Part shown: positions 1 through 8,041 of the stretch, piece after piece
Numbering within the stretch: position 1 is the stretch's first letter
Layout: every line of letters starts with the position of its first letter
NCBI RefSeq assembly: GCF_945882965.1
Contig: NZ_CAMCWY010000002.1
Coordinates: 62,001 to 126,000 of the forward strand
Direction: 5' to 3'
From: Sphingorhabdus sp. EL138
Lineage (GTDB): Bacteria; Pseudomonadota; Alphaproteobacteria; Sphingomonadales; Sphingomonadaceae
Length of the DNA: 64,000 nt
Notes under the pieces: generated by a model
What the model was told of the DNA's origin: nothing
Database searches by the model: none
What the model saw: the letters and a program-made list of their open reading frames with translations, nothing else
Position numbers and translations under genes: made by a program

Positions 1-1251
1 ACGCCTGGTGACTGGAATTTGAAATCTATTTCATCCTATCACAAGTTTAAGCGCTTCAATCGCGACGATCTCGATGCTTCGGATGCTAACCTGTTTGGCC
101 AAAACAACTACGACGAAAACAGCAAAACTTTCAGCCAGGAATTTGTAGGTAGTTATTCGAGCGACAAGTTTGATGCGATTATCGGCGGAATGTATTTTAA
201 TGAAAAGCTGTTCGGTAGTGTACGGGTACCGCTTACCAATTTAGGCGTTCTGTTCGGCGTGCCTGCAAACACTTTTGACGAGGCTAATTATCTTCAACAG
301 GGCACCGTAACAATTGATGCCATCGGGCTCTATGCTCAAGGAAGCTACGCAGTAAGCGACAAGTTTAAAGTGACACTTGGCGGACGCTACAGCCACGAAA
401 ATCGGGATGGTGTAGGTAGTTTCGACTTCTTAGGATCGGTTTCGACTGACAAGAAGAAGGGGTGGAGTGCCTTTACTCCAACGCTTACATTAAACTATCA
501 GGCAACTGATAGCACGCTGCTTTATGGGTCGGTTACCCGAGGGTTCAAATCCGGTGTTATCAATGTTGGATCTCGCAATGATGTCATTAACCCCGAATTT
601 GTTTGGAGCTATGAGCTAGGTGTAAAGACTTCAGCATTGGACAATCGCCTGCAAGCAAACGTAGCTGGCTTCTACATGGACTATTCCGATCTTCAGGTCG
701 GATTTGTAGATGCCACCAGCGTCGTAACAACGGTAAATGCGGCATCTGCACGCAACTTTGGTCTCGAAGCCGAACTCCGCGCGAAGCCAGCGCCTGGCCT
801 GACAATCGAATTGTTTGGTACGTATCTAAATGCGAAATATAAACAGTTCGACAGCGGCGATTATCGCCAAGACTTTCAGGTAGTGAGCCTTGCCGGTAAC
901 CGTTTGTCTAATGCGCCGGAATGGTCTTTCCGGGCCGGTGCCGATTATGACATTCTGATAAATGGTTCGGGTAAATTAAACCTTCGCGCCGACATTAACT
1001 GGCAGGATCGAGTGTATTTCACGGAATTTAATAACGCTGATGCCACGCAAGCACCTTATGCCCTAATCAATGCTGGTGTAAAATACACACCTGATAACGG
1101 CATGTGGTCGATTGATTTATGGGGCCGAAATCTCTCAGACGAGCTGGTGGTTACCAATAACATTATAACAGCACCATTATTCAACAGCGTTCGAGTAGGT
1201 TCGGTAGCTCCGCCACAAACATATGGGGTAACGCTCGGCGTAAAATTCTAG
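1..1251 (+). CDS. TonB-dependent receptor, C-terminal part (5' cut by window edge)
   Basis: The reading frame is open from base 1, so the Met codon at 19 is internal and only about the last 416 residues of the barrel are present. Visible hallmarks are the alternating beta-strand pattern, the TRGFKSG strand typical of sphingomonad receptors, the LWGRNLSDE motif and a C-terminus ending in aromatic Phe (GVTLGVKF). Known role of the family: TonB/ExbBD-driven uptake of siderophores, vitamins or organic ligands across the outer membrane. Only 12 bases separate it from the P450 gene on the same strand, so the two are probably co-transcribed. Import of the substrate of the neighbouring catabolic genes is an inference. 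Signal peptide and plug domain lie outside the window. Confidence 0.9.
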   Translation, partial: TPGDWNLKSISSYHKFKRFNRDDLDASDANLFGQNNYDENSKTFSQEFVGSYSSDKFDAIIGGMYFNEKLFGSVRVPLTNLGVLFGVPANTFDEANYLQQGTVTIDAIGLYAQGSYAVSDKFKVTLGGRYSHENRDGVGSFDFLGSVSTDKKKGWSAFTPTLTLNYQATDSTLLYGSVTRGFKSGVINVGSRNDVINPEFVWSYELGVKTSALDNRLQANVAGFYMDYSDLQVGFVDATSVVTTVNAASARNFGLEAELRAKPAPGLTIELFGTYLNAKYKQFDSGDYRQDFQVVSLAGNRLSNAPEWSFRAGADYDILINGSGKLNLRADINWQDRVYFTEFNNADATQAPYALINAGVKYTPDNGMWSIDLWGRNLSDELVVTNNIITAPLFNSVRVGSVAPPQTYGVTLGVKF

Positions 1252-1263
1252 GGGCTAGCCTGA

Positions 1264-2508
1264 ATGGCAAACGATAGAGCCATATTTGATCCAACAGATC
1301 CTCAGCTTAAGCTGGATCCTTACCCGCTGTTTAAGGCTTTGCGTGAACAGGATCCGGTTCATTTTTCGGAGCTTGGGTTCTGGGTTGCCACAAGGTATGA
1401 TGATGTTCGCACGGTCCTGATGGACCGTGAGAATTTCGGGCAGGGTGATTTCATCCGCAATATCCAGCTCTTCTATGGGCCTGATTTTGATGTTCTGTCT
1501 CACTCCGCCTATCGCTGGTTATCCGAGATTTTTCTCTATCAGGATCCCCCAAGGCACACGCGCGTGCGCGGGCTTGTGACCCAAGCCCTGACGGCGCGGC
1601 GGGTGGCGGAAATGCGCCCCCGCGTGCAGGCAATTGCAGATCGCTTGCTTGACGCAGTGATCGGTAGTGGGGAGATGGAGGTGATTCACCAATTTGCCTA
1701 CCGCTTCCCCACACTCGTCATGTGTGACATGCTTGGTTTGTCCCCTCAGGAGGCTTCTGACGACGTCCTTGCCGCGCTTAATCAAGCGATCGCGGATTCT
1801 TTTATAGTTTTTGAAATGCGCGCTTTCGAACCTGACGTGCTGGCGCTGGCTAACAGCCAGATCGATTTCCTTGAAGAATTTTTTGGCAAGATTTTTGCAG
1901 CGCGCCGGATCGAACCCCGCGATGATCTGGCGACCGGACTGTGCAACGCCTGCGATGAGAATGGGCCGCTGACCGATCATGAGATGGCAACGGTCGCCAT
2001 CGGGCTTTTTGGAGCTGGATTTGAAACAACCGCACATATGATCGGGAATGGTCTGTTATCGCTTCACAAATTTCCGGATCAATGGGCCAAGCTGGTAGCG
2101 GACCCTACGCTTGCTGCTTCGGCCAGCGAAGAGATTCTGCGCTACGAGAGTTCACTGGTCGGAACAAACCGAACGGCTTTCAAGGATGTGACTCTAGGCG
2201 ACAAGACAATTCACGCAGGTGAGCGTGTGCTAACACTAGTTGCAGCGGGCAATCGCGATCCCGAAATATTCGACGCTCCGGATATTTTTGACATAGAGCG
2301 CAAGGGCCCTAGGCATCTCTCGTTCGGCGGAGGTATTCACTTTTGTGTTGGAGCAGAGTTGGCACGGTTGGAAGGCGAAATTGCCTTTACTACACTCGCA
2401 AAGCGTTTGCCCGGATTGAAAGTAGATGTCGCATCGGCGCGATGGCGGCAGGACGGCTTCATGTTCCGTGGCCTTACAGCGCTTAGCGCAAGTTGGCAGC
2501 CACTATAG
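1264..2508 (+). CDS. cytochrome P450
   Basis: A 414-residue soluble bacterial P450 (class I type, no membrane anchor). The I-helix oxygen-activation motif AGFETT lies near residue 250, the K-helix ExxR (EEILR) near 289, and the heme-binding loop FGGGIHFCVG places the thiolate ligand at Cys361. Length is normal for CYP families that hydroxylate small hydrophobic substrates with a separate ferredoxin and reductase; no redox partner is encoded nearby. It follows the TonB receptor closely on the same strand. Its last 6 bases overlap tail-to-tail with the CoA ligase gene on the other strand. A monooxygenation early in breakdown of the imported compound is inferred; the substrate cannot be read from sequence. 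Confidence 0.95.
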   Translation: MANDRAIFDPTDPQLKLDPYPLFKALREQDPVHFSELGFWVATRYDDVRTVLMDRENFGQGDFIRNIQLFYGPDFDVLSHSAYRWLSEIFLYQDPPRHTRVRGLVTQALTARRVAEMRPRVQAIADRLLDAVIGSGEMEVIHQFAYRFPTLVMCDMLGLSPQEASDDVLAALNQAIADSFIVFEMRAFEPDVLALANSQIDFLEEFFGKIFAARRIEPRDDLATGLCNACDENGPLTDHEMATVAIGLFGAGFETTAHMIGNGLLSLHKFPDQWAKLVADPTLAASASEEILRYESSLVGTNRTAFKDVTLGDKTIHAGERVLTLVAAGNRDPEIFDAPDIFDIERKGPRHLSFGGGIHFCVGAELARLEGEIAFTTLAKRLPGLKVDVASARWRQDGFMFRGLTALSASWQPL

Positions 2509-4128
2509 TTTTTCCTTGCGCAACTTGATGCCGCTTGCCTCACGGTCCCAACTGTCGGCAGTAATACCAGCGACGCGCAATTCGGCTTTCATAACCTTAG
2601 CTGTCGGTGTTTTTGGCAGGTCGTCCATCATTCTGATGTAACGCGGCACCATGAAATAGGGTAGGCGCGAAGTTAGAAACTCGATTAGCTCAACATAATC
2701 TACGGTTACACCCGGCACTGGCGCTATTACCGCCATCACTTCGTCCTCAGAATATTCACTAGGCACTGCAATTACGGCGGCCTCGCGTACGTGAGGATGA
2801 GCCATCACTTCACTCTCTACTTCGAAGGACGAGATATTCTCGCCGCGTCTTCGGATTGCATCCTTCACGCGGTCAACAAAGTAAAAGAAACCCTCATTGT
2901 CGCGGCGAAACGCATCGCCCGTATGAAACCAACCATTGCGCCATGCTATTGCTGTCGCTTGTGGGTTTTTGTGATAGCCACTATTCATTGCCCACGGTCG
3001 GTCCGTGCGCACAATCATTTCTCCAACGGACCCGATCGGCACTTCGCAATCATTGCTATCCACCAATCGCACTTCGACGCCCGCGCGCACTTTGCCGCAT
3101 GTACCAAGCTTATTTGGGTTGGCCTCTGACACAATCGGTGAAGAAATTTCGGTCATGTTGAATATCGTGAATACGTCAATTCCAAAGCGTTCGTGGAACG
3201 GCCCCGCGGCATCAGTCAACGGTACCATGAAAGCGACGCGTACATTGTTATCTCGGTCATCCGGAGCCGGGAGTCGTTTCATCAAGAAGGTTGCCATGAC
3301 GCCGAGCAAGAAGATAACCGTGCATTCAGTCTTCCGCACAAAATCCCAGAAGCTGTCGGTTGAGAAGTTCTCCATTAGGGCAATCGATCCGCCGCGCGCG
3401 AGCATCACGAAAGGAATACCAAGGCCTCCAATGTGGAAAATCGGCATGTTAACAAGATAACGGTCCTCACCAGTAACAAAGTGCCAGCTTTCAGGCCCGG
3501 CATTGGTGAAGAGATGAAGATAGGAGGACAGCACGCCCTTTGATGGGCCCGTTGTTCCTGACGTGTAAATGATAGACTGATTTTCCCAAGGTTCGATTGG
3601 GCTGGCAAGCGGTTGAAGTTCATCCTCGGTCCCGTTGACGTTAACAAAATCGATTGTTTCAAGTGCGGATGTTGTTGCGAGCTTGCCCAGTGTCACAATT
3701 TTTGAAATGGCGGCTGTGTTGATCCCGTCTAAGCGATCAAGAAGGCCTGCGTGGGCAATGAGAAGTTCGGCGTCCGAATTCGCAAGGACATGCTCCAATA
3801 TGGTCCCGCGATAGGCGGTGTTAAAGGGCACAAACACGGCACCTATGTAGTTGATTGCGTAGAAGGCGATCAACGCTTCTCTGCCATTCGCCATCCAGAC
3901 AGCAACATGGTTGCCGCGTTTTACGCCCAACTTCTGTAGTCCTGCCGCCTTGCTGATTACCAGCTCGCGCAACTCAGCATAGGTCCAGCAGCCACCATCT
4001 TCAAATATGGCATAGACTTTATCGGGCTGCTTTTGCGCCCAATCATCAATCAAGTAGCGCAACACGCAGGTATTACGGTCAAGGACGCGGGGATCGCTAT
4101 GGGTGGCAGCAGCCATCTGCTCAACCAC
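2503..4128 (-). CDS. acyl-CoA ligase (AMP-forming, CaiC-like)
   Basis: A 541-residue ANL-superfamily adenylating enzyme that activates a carboxylic acid to its CoA thioester through an acyl-AMP. The P-loop motif YTSGTTGPSKG is at residues 188-198, the hinge-side motif TGDAF lies in the later half, RRRGENIS follows, and the C-terminal catalytic Lys region reads LPKTPTAKVMK. The overall pattern, especially RRGENISSFEVE, resembles crotonobetaine/carnitine-CoA ligases and related ATP-dependent ligases. It overlaps the TetR gene upstream by 8 bases, so the two are translationally coupled behind the iron-ADH gene. It probably activates an acid intermediate of the surrounding pathway; the exact substrate is unknown. 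Confidence 0.93.
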   Translation of the reverse strand: MVEQMAAATHSDPRVLDRNTCVLRYLIDDWAQKQPDKVYAIFEDGGCWTYAELRELVISKAAGLQKLGVKRGNHVAVWMANGREALIAFYAINYIGAVFVPFNTAYRGTILEHVLANSDAELLIAHAGLLDRLDGINTAAISKIVTLGKLATTSALETIDFVNVNGTEDELQPLASPIEPWENQSIIYTSGTTGPSKGVLSSYLHLFTNAGPESWHFVTGEDRYLVNMPIFHIGGLGIPFVMLARGGSIALMENFSTDSFWDFVRKTECTVIFLLGVMATFLMKRLPAPDDRDNNVRVAFMVPLTDAAGPFHERFGIDVFTIFNMTEISSPIVSEANPNKLGTCGKVRAGVEVRLVDSNDCEVPIGSVGEMIVRTDRPWAMNSGYHKNPQATAIAWRNGWFHTGDAFRRDNEGFFYFVDRVKDAIRRRGENISSFEVESEVMAHPHVREAAVIAVPSEYSEDEVMAVIAPVPGVTVDYVELIEFLTSRLPYFMVPRYIRMMDDLPKTPTAKVMKAELRVAGITADSWDREASGIKLRKEKL

Positions 4129-4771
4129 GTTGGGCAGTCCCTGGGAGCACCATTTTCATGATCATGTTGATCGCGTCCATGACAACTTCAGTTGCCGACC
4201 AGCGCCCGCCGTCGTGATACCAAAGCGCAATCCATGTCAGTAGCCCGCTGACCCAAATCGCCGTCTGCGAAGGGTGTCGAATATCAAACTCGCCCGTCCG
4301 CTTTCCCTTTTCAAGTAGGTCGCTCAACTGAAGATCAAACTGGTGTCGCAAATCACGAATGCGCCTTGCATCCTCAACATCTAGGCTCTTTTCCTCTCTC
4401 AGATAAACACTGATGTACCGCTGATTTTCAATAATTATGCGGGCAACCCGCTCGGCCACCATTTTGAGCCGTTCAGTAGCGGTGCCTTCAATAGACAGCG
4501 CCTCTTCGAGAACATTAAGAGAGAGCTGGATACCTGTTTGGCAAATTTCGTAAAGCAACTCGCCTTTATTTTTGTAATAGGAGTAGATGAATGGTTTCGT
4601 CACATTCAGTTGTTCCGCCACAGCATCTAGGGTCGTCGTTTCATATCCGTATGTGTAAAACAAGTGGCTCGCTTCTTCAAGGATACGGCGCCTTTTATAG
4701 GCTGCGATCTCATCCTTTAATTGTGTCGATTTTCGAACTTTTAATACGGCTTCCGGCATCAGTTTTCCCAA
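4121..4771 (-). CDS. TetR/AcrR family transcriptional regulator
   Basis: 216 residues with the N-terminal TetR helix-turn-helix at about residues 26-75 (RRRILEEASHLFYTYGYETTTLDAVAEQL...KPFIYSYYKNKGEL), followed by an all-helical ligand-binding domain. Family members repress their own or adjacent operons and are released by a small molecule, often an acyl-CoA or a pathway substrate. It lies between the iron-ADH gene (7-base gap) and the CoA ligase gene (8-base overlap), so it is in the operon it probably controls. A short inverted repeat at 5987-5997, upstream of the operon, could be its operator, but that is a guess. Confidence 0.93.
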   Translation of the reverse strand: MGKLMPEAVLKVRKSTQLKDEIAAYKRRRILEEASHLFYTYGYETTTLDAVAEQLNVTKPFIYSYYKNKGELLYEICQTGIQLSLNVLEEALSIEGTATERLKMVAERVARIIIENQRYISVYLREEKSLDVEDARRIRDLRHQFDLQLSDLLEKGKRTGEFDIRHPSQTAIWVSGLLTWIALWYHDGGRWSATEVVMDAINMIMKMVLPGTAQRG

Positions 4772-4778
4772 CTTGCGA

Positions 4779-5954
4779 TTAACCCATCGCCGTCTGCAGG
4801 ATGCTCATTACATCCGCGGATTTGGTTATTGGACGAGGGTTTGTACGCCCCCAGATGTCTTCAAGAGTATAGTCAGCGATAAGTTGCAACTGGCTTTCGA
4901 CAACCCCCACTTCACGCAATGATCGCGGCATCCCGAGGCCTCGGATTAGCGTATCCAGTAACTCCGAGGCAGGCTTGCTTGCATCGCCCAAACAGGCGCT
5001 GATCCGCTTTTGTCTGTGCGCGTTCACTTCCAAGTTATAAGCCTGAACAAAAGGTGACATAACGCAGGAAGTATACCCATGGGGGACATCGCACGTCCCG
5101 CCCAGCACATGCCCGATAGCATGGCTTGCGCCCATCGGGACGCCTCCAATAATCGGGATCATCGACTGCCATGCCCCGATTTGGCATTTCAGACGCGCGT
5201 CAAGATTTGCGGGATTTGCTTTAACTTCCCGCAAACCCTCTGCAAGTAGGCGAAGCGCGCTGTCCGCCAGCCCATCACAGAAATCGTTAGAAAGCAGTGA
5301 CGCCAGCGTTTCCGTGGCATGATCCACCGAACGAACGCCGGTCGATAACCATAGCCATTCAGGCGTATGCACAGTAATTGCCGGATCAAGCACGACGCAA
5401 ACAGGAACCATGTCGCGTTGGGCATAAGCCTGCTTTTGCTTTATTTTTTCATCGGTTGCGCCGGAAAGCGGGTTAAACTCTCCGCCCGACAGGGTTGTCG
5501 GGACACAAATCGCGCGAACGTCCGGGGCATCAAATGCCGGGTTCGTAACAGTTCCGTCCTCTTCCACACGAGTGCGAAAATTATCAAACTGTTCTACCGT
5601 GGTGATATTGTGCTTGAGGCAGATGAGCATGATTTTTCCTGCATCCGTCACCGAACCACCACCAACTGTAATAATTAGATCGGCGCCCACCGACCGCGCA
5701 TGTTCCGCTGCTTTGAGGACGTCGCCGCGAGGTGCGTGCGGCTGGATGCCGTCATGGGTCGCAACATGGCGCGTGCCTAATGCGGCCTCGATCCGACGGA
5801 TCTCGTCCGTTTTCTGGTTAAGATGTGAACTGGCCAAGATGAAAACCTTGCGGGCACCGCGATTGGACGACTCTTCGGCAACAGCCTCTGCTGCGGGTAC
5901 TCCCAGTGTGACGCGTTCTGTCGCCGTCAAAACGACCTGTGATGCAGCTACCAT
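4779..5954 (-). CDS. iron-containing alcohol dehydrogenase / maleylacetate reductase-like
   Basis: A 391-residue member of the Fe-ADH/maleylacetate reductase superfamily. The NAD(P)-binding GGGSVTDAGK motif lies near residue 100, and the His/Asp-rich C-terminal half contains RSVDHATET and GASHAIGHVLGGTCDVPHG, the metal-site region of Fe-ADHs. The start at 5954 was chosen because GGGAG lies 6-7 bases upstream; an in-frame ATG 57 bases further upstream lacks such a site. First gene of a three-gene unit with the TetR regulator and CoA ligase. It may reduce an oxo-acid or oxidise an alcohol of the pathway. Maleylacetate reductase itself is one possibility, but no ring-cleavage dioxygenase is seen nearby. 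Confidence 0.85.
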   Translation of the reverse strand: MVAASQVVLTATERVTLGVPAAEAVAEESSNRGARKVFILASSHLNQKTDEIRRIEAALGTRHVATHDGIQPHAPRGDVLKAAEHARSVGADLIITVGGGSVTDAGKIMLICLKHNITTVEQFDNFRTRVEEDGTVTNPAFDAPDVRAICVPTTLSGGEFNPLSGATDEKIKQKQAYAQRDMVPVCVVLDPAITVHTPEWLWLSTGVRSVDHATETLASLLSNDFCDGLADSALRLLAEGLREVKANPANLDARLKCQIGAWQSMIPIIGGVPMGASHAIGHVLGGTCDVPHGYTSCVMSPFVQAYNLEVNAHRQKRISACLGDASKPASELLDTLIRGLGMPRSLREVGVVESQLQLIADYTLEDIWGRTNPRPITKSADVMSILQTAMG

Positions 5955-5981
5955 AAAAAACTCCCATCGTTTTGCTGGAAC

Positions 5982-5997
5982 GTATACTACAAAGTAG
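5982..5997. promoter_or_regulatory. possible operator region upstream of the Fe-ADH operon
   Basis: The hexamer GTATAC (5982-5987), the core of the two palindromes found near gntR, overlaps a separate inverted repeat CTACAAAGTAG (5987-5997). It lies about 28 bases upstream of the Fe-ADH start. Binding by the GntR or the TetR regulator is inferred. GTATAC also occurs by chance inside coding regions here, so confidence is low. Confidence 0.3.
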
Positions 5998-6218
5998 CAT
6001 GTTTTTCCCATGGGTCAATTTCTAAGGTTAGGAATTAAAGGCGAGTATGCTGTTGCACTACAAGTCCGAAAGCTATGATTTTTTGCTTCGGCTTAACCCG
6101 AACCAAGGCTGACTTCGCTATTTGGAGCATATACCACTTCGGTTTTTGTGCGTGTCGCCGGGTTTATGTTTAGTGGAGAGTTTAGATGGCCCATATCCAC
6201 CTTCTTTCTCTAATTTAG

Positions 6219-6860
6219 TTATAGCCCCACGCTCGCAGATATAAGAGCACAAGCTTCACGTTCCGAAACGACTTCTGCATATTTGGCCTGTAGGTCGAAC
6301 AGATTAGCTTCATGTGGTGCCGAATGCCGATCGCCACAGGCTTCACGCACGACGAAAGGTGCAAAGCCGGACTGCAATGCGTCCAGCGCCGTTGCGCGCA
6401 CACATCCTGAAGTCGAAAGCCCTGTTATGAGCAATGTGTCTATCCCTTCGTCAGAAAGCGTCTCTGCAAGTGATGTCCCAAAAAATGCCGACGCGAACTG
6501 TTTTGAAATGACGCGCTCGCCGTCCACCGGTTGAAGCGACGGGGGAAATGCGCCTAATGGCGACCCTTCCAAAAACACCCGAAGCGACGGGATTTTCTTG
6601 TAGAACAAACCGCCGTCTGCGCCATCTGCCTGATACACGACATTCGTAAAGAAGACCGGGATTCCGGCAGCCCGCGCAGCCGCCAGCAGGCGTTCGTTGC
6701 TGGCCAACGCATCCTCAACCTGCGCGTACAAAGGCGATGCAGGGTCCAGGTACGCCATAACAAAATCGACGATGAGAAGCGCAGGGCGTTTACCAAAAGA
6801 AAGACGGCCGTCGAACGCGCCGACATAATTTGCGGTCAGTTCGTCATTCTGTTGCGGCAT
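6219..6860 (-). CDS. isochorismatase-family amidohydrolase (N-carbamoylsarcosine amidase-like)
   Basis: 213 residues with a complete cysteine-hydrolase triad: Asp32 (LLIVDF), Lys120 (VISKQFASAFFGT) and Cys153 (STSGCVRATALD), the latter in the SGCVRAT nucleophile motif. The stretch FGKRPALLIVDF and the SAFFGTSL...ITGLSTSGCVR region resemble N-carbamoylsarcosine amidase and maleamate amidase more than true isochorismatases. These enzymes hydrolyse a linear amide or ureido group, releasing ammonia (and CO2 from carbamoyl groups). Its first base is the last base of the CoA transferase stop codon, and it is the last gene of the HMGL-HyuAB-CaiB operon. It fits a step after ATP-dependent ring opening by HyuAB. 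Confidence 0.88.
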   Translation of the reverse strand: MPQQNDELTANYVGAFDGRLSFGKRPALLIVDFVMAYLDPASPLYAQVEDALASNERLLAAARAAGIPVFFTNVVYQADGADGGLFYKKIPSLRVFLEGSPLGAFPPSLQPVDGERVISKQFASAFFGTSLAETLSDEGIDTLLITGLSTSGCVRATALDALQSGFAPFVVREACGDRHSAPHEANLFDLQAKYAEVVSEREACALISASVGL

Positions 6861-8041
6861 CAGATTGCGCCAGCCGCCTTCAGCCTATCCAACTCCGCAG
6901 TATCCATCCCAAGTAAGCCGCCATATATTTCGGCATTATGTTGGCCTACAATTGATGGTGCGGGGGAGCGAACGCTGCTAGGAGTGGCCGACATCTTCGG
7001 AAACGCACCCTGCATTTTCAGCTTGCCGTACCGCTCTGTCTCGACTTCGATAATTGCTTCCCGCGCTTGAAAATGCGGATCCTCGAGCATCTCCGGCGCG
7101 CGGTATACCCGGCCTGCGGGGATTGAATATGCAATCATCAACGCGTCGACTTCATCAACGGTAAGTGTGGCCGTCCAGGCATTGATAATTTCATCAAGTT
7201 CCAACTGGTTGTGGCCGCGCGCAAGATGCGTTGCGAACCGAGGGTCCGTCCCAAGGTCGGGCACGCCCATAGCTTCTGCCAATCTTTGCCACAGCGAGTC
7301 TTTGTTCGCGCCAATCATATATTCGCCATCCTTGCAAACATAGACGTTGGATGGCGCAATGCCGGGTAGAATTGAACCGGAGCGTTCCCGAATAAAGCCG
7401 CTATGGTCATATTCGGGGACCAGCCCCTCCATGACTTGCAATACACTTTCATAAAGCGCGGCATCGATAACTTGCCCCTGACCAGTGACGTTGCGATGGT
7501 GCAATGCTGCAAGCACGCCCATGCAACCATAAGTGGCGGTCAACGTGTCGCCGATGGAAATGCCCATGCGGCTTGGTGATCGATCAGGCTCACCCACAAT
7601 ATAGCGCCAGCCGCCCATTGCTTCGCCAATGCCACCAAAGCCTGCGCGGTCTGAATAGGGCCCCGTCTGGCCATAGCCCGACATGCGTGCAATGATCAGG
7701 CTCGGATGTTCAGCCAAAAGCGCTTCTGGAGAAAAGCCCCATTTTTCCATCGTGCCGGGCTTGAAATTCTCGACCAAGATATCGGCTATGCCAATCAATT
7801 GGCGGACCAGCGCCTGCCCTTCTGGAATCCGCAAATTGGCCGAAACAGATTTCTTGTTTCGTGCAATGACTTCCCATTGCACCTTTTCTTCGCCTTGGCC
7901 CCACACGCGCATTGGGTCGCCCGCGCCCGGGGGCTCGACCTTGATAACTTCTGCGCCCATATCGCCCAGTAGTTGTCCGCAAAACGGTCCAGCGAGCAGC
8001 TGTCCGAGTTCAACAACACGTAAACCCTTAAGTGCACTCAC
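6860..8041 (-). CDS. CaiB/BaiF (family III) CoA transferase
   Basis: A 393-residue CoA transferase with the family's start LKGLRVVELGQLLAGPFCGQLLGDMGAEVIKVE, followed by NKKSVSANLR, the LVENFKPG motif, and SGYGQTGPYSDRAGF. The family moves CoA between two carboxylic acids (formyl-CoA transferase, CaiB, succinyl-CoA:citramalate or itaconate transferases). It overlaps hyuB by 4 bases (ATGA) and abuts the amidase gene by 1 base, showing tight operon structure. Next to an HMG-CoA-lyase-family gene, it would plausibly form the CoA ester that the lyase splits; this coupling is inferred from known CoA-transferase/lyase pairs. Confidence 0.93.
   Translation of the reverse strand: MSALKGLRVVELGQLLAGPFCGQLLGDMGAEVIKVEPPGAGDPMRVWGQGEEKVQWEVIARNKKSVSANLRIPEGQALVRQLIGIADILVENFKPGTMEKWGFSPEALLAEHPSLIIARMSGYGQTGPYSDRAGFGGIGEAMGGWRYIVGEPDRSPSRMGISIGDTLTATYGCMGVLAALHHRNVTGQGQVIDAALYESVLQVMEGLVPEYDHSGFIRERSGSILPGIAPSNVYVCKDGEYMIGANKDSLWQRLAEAMGVPDLGTDPRFATHLARGHNQLELDEIINAWTATLTVDEVDALMIAYSIPAGRVYRAPEMLEDPHFQAREAIIEVETERYGKLKMQGAFPKMSATPSSVRSPAPSIVGQHNAEIYGGLLGMDTAELDRLKAAGAI

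Noticed and set aside
7105-7110. Further GTATAC hexamers inside the CoA transferase and Fe-ADH genes
   Set aside because: They lie within coding sequence without the palindromic arms, so they are probably chance occurrences; they also weaken the case for the site at 5982.
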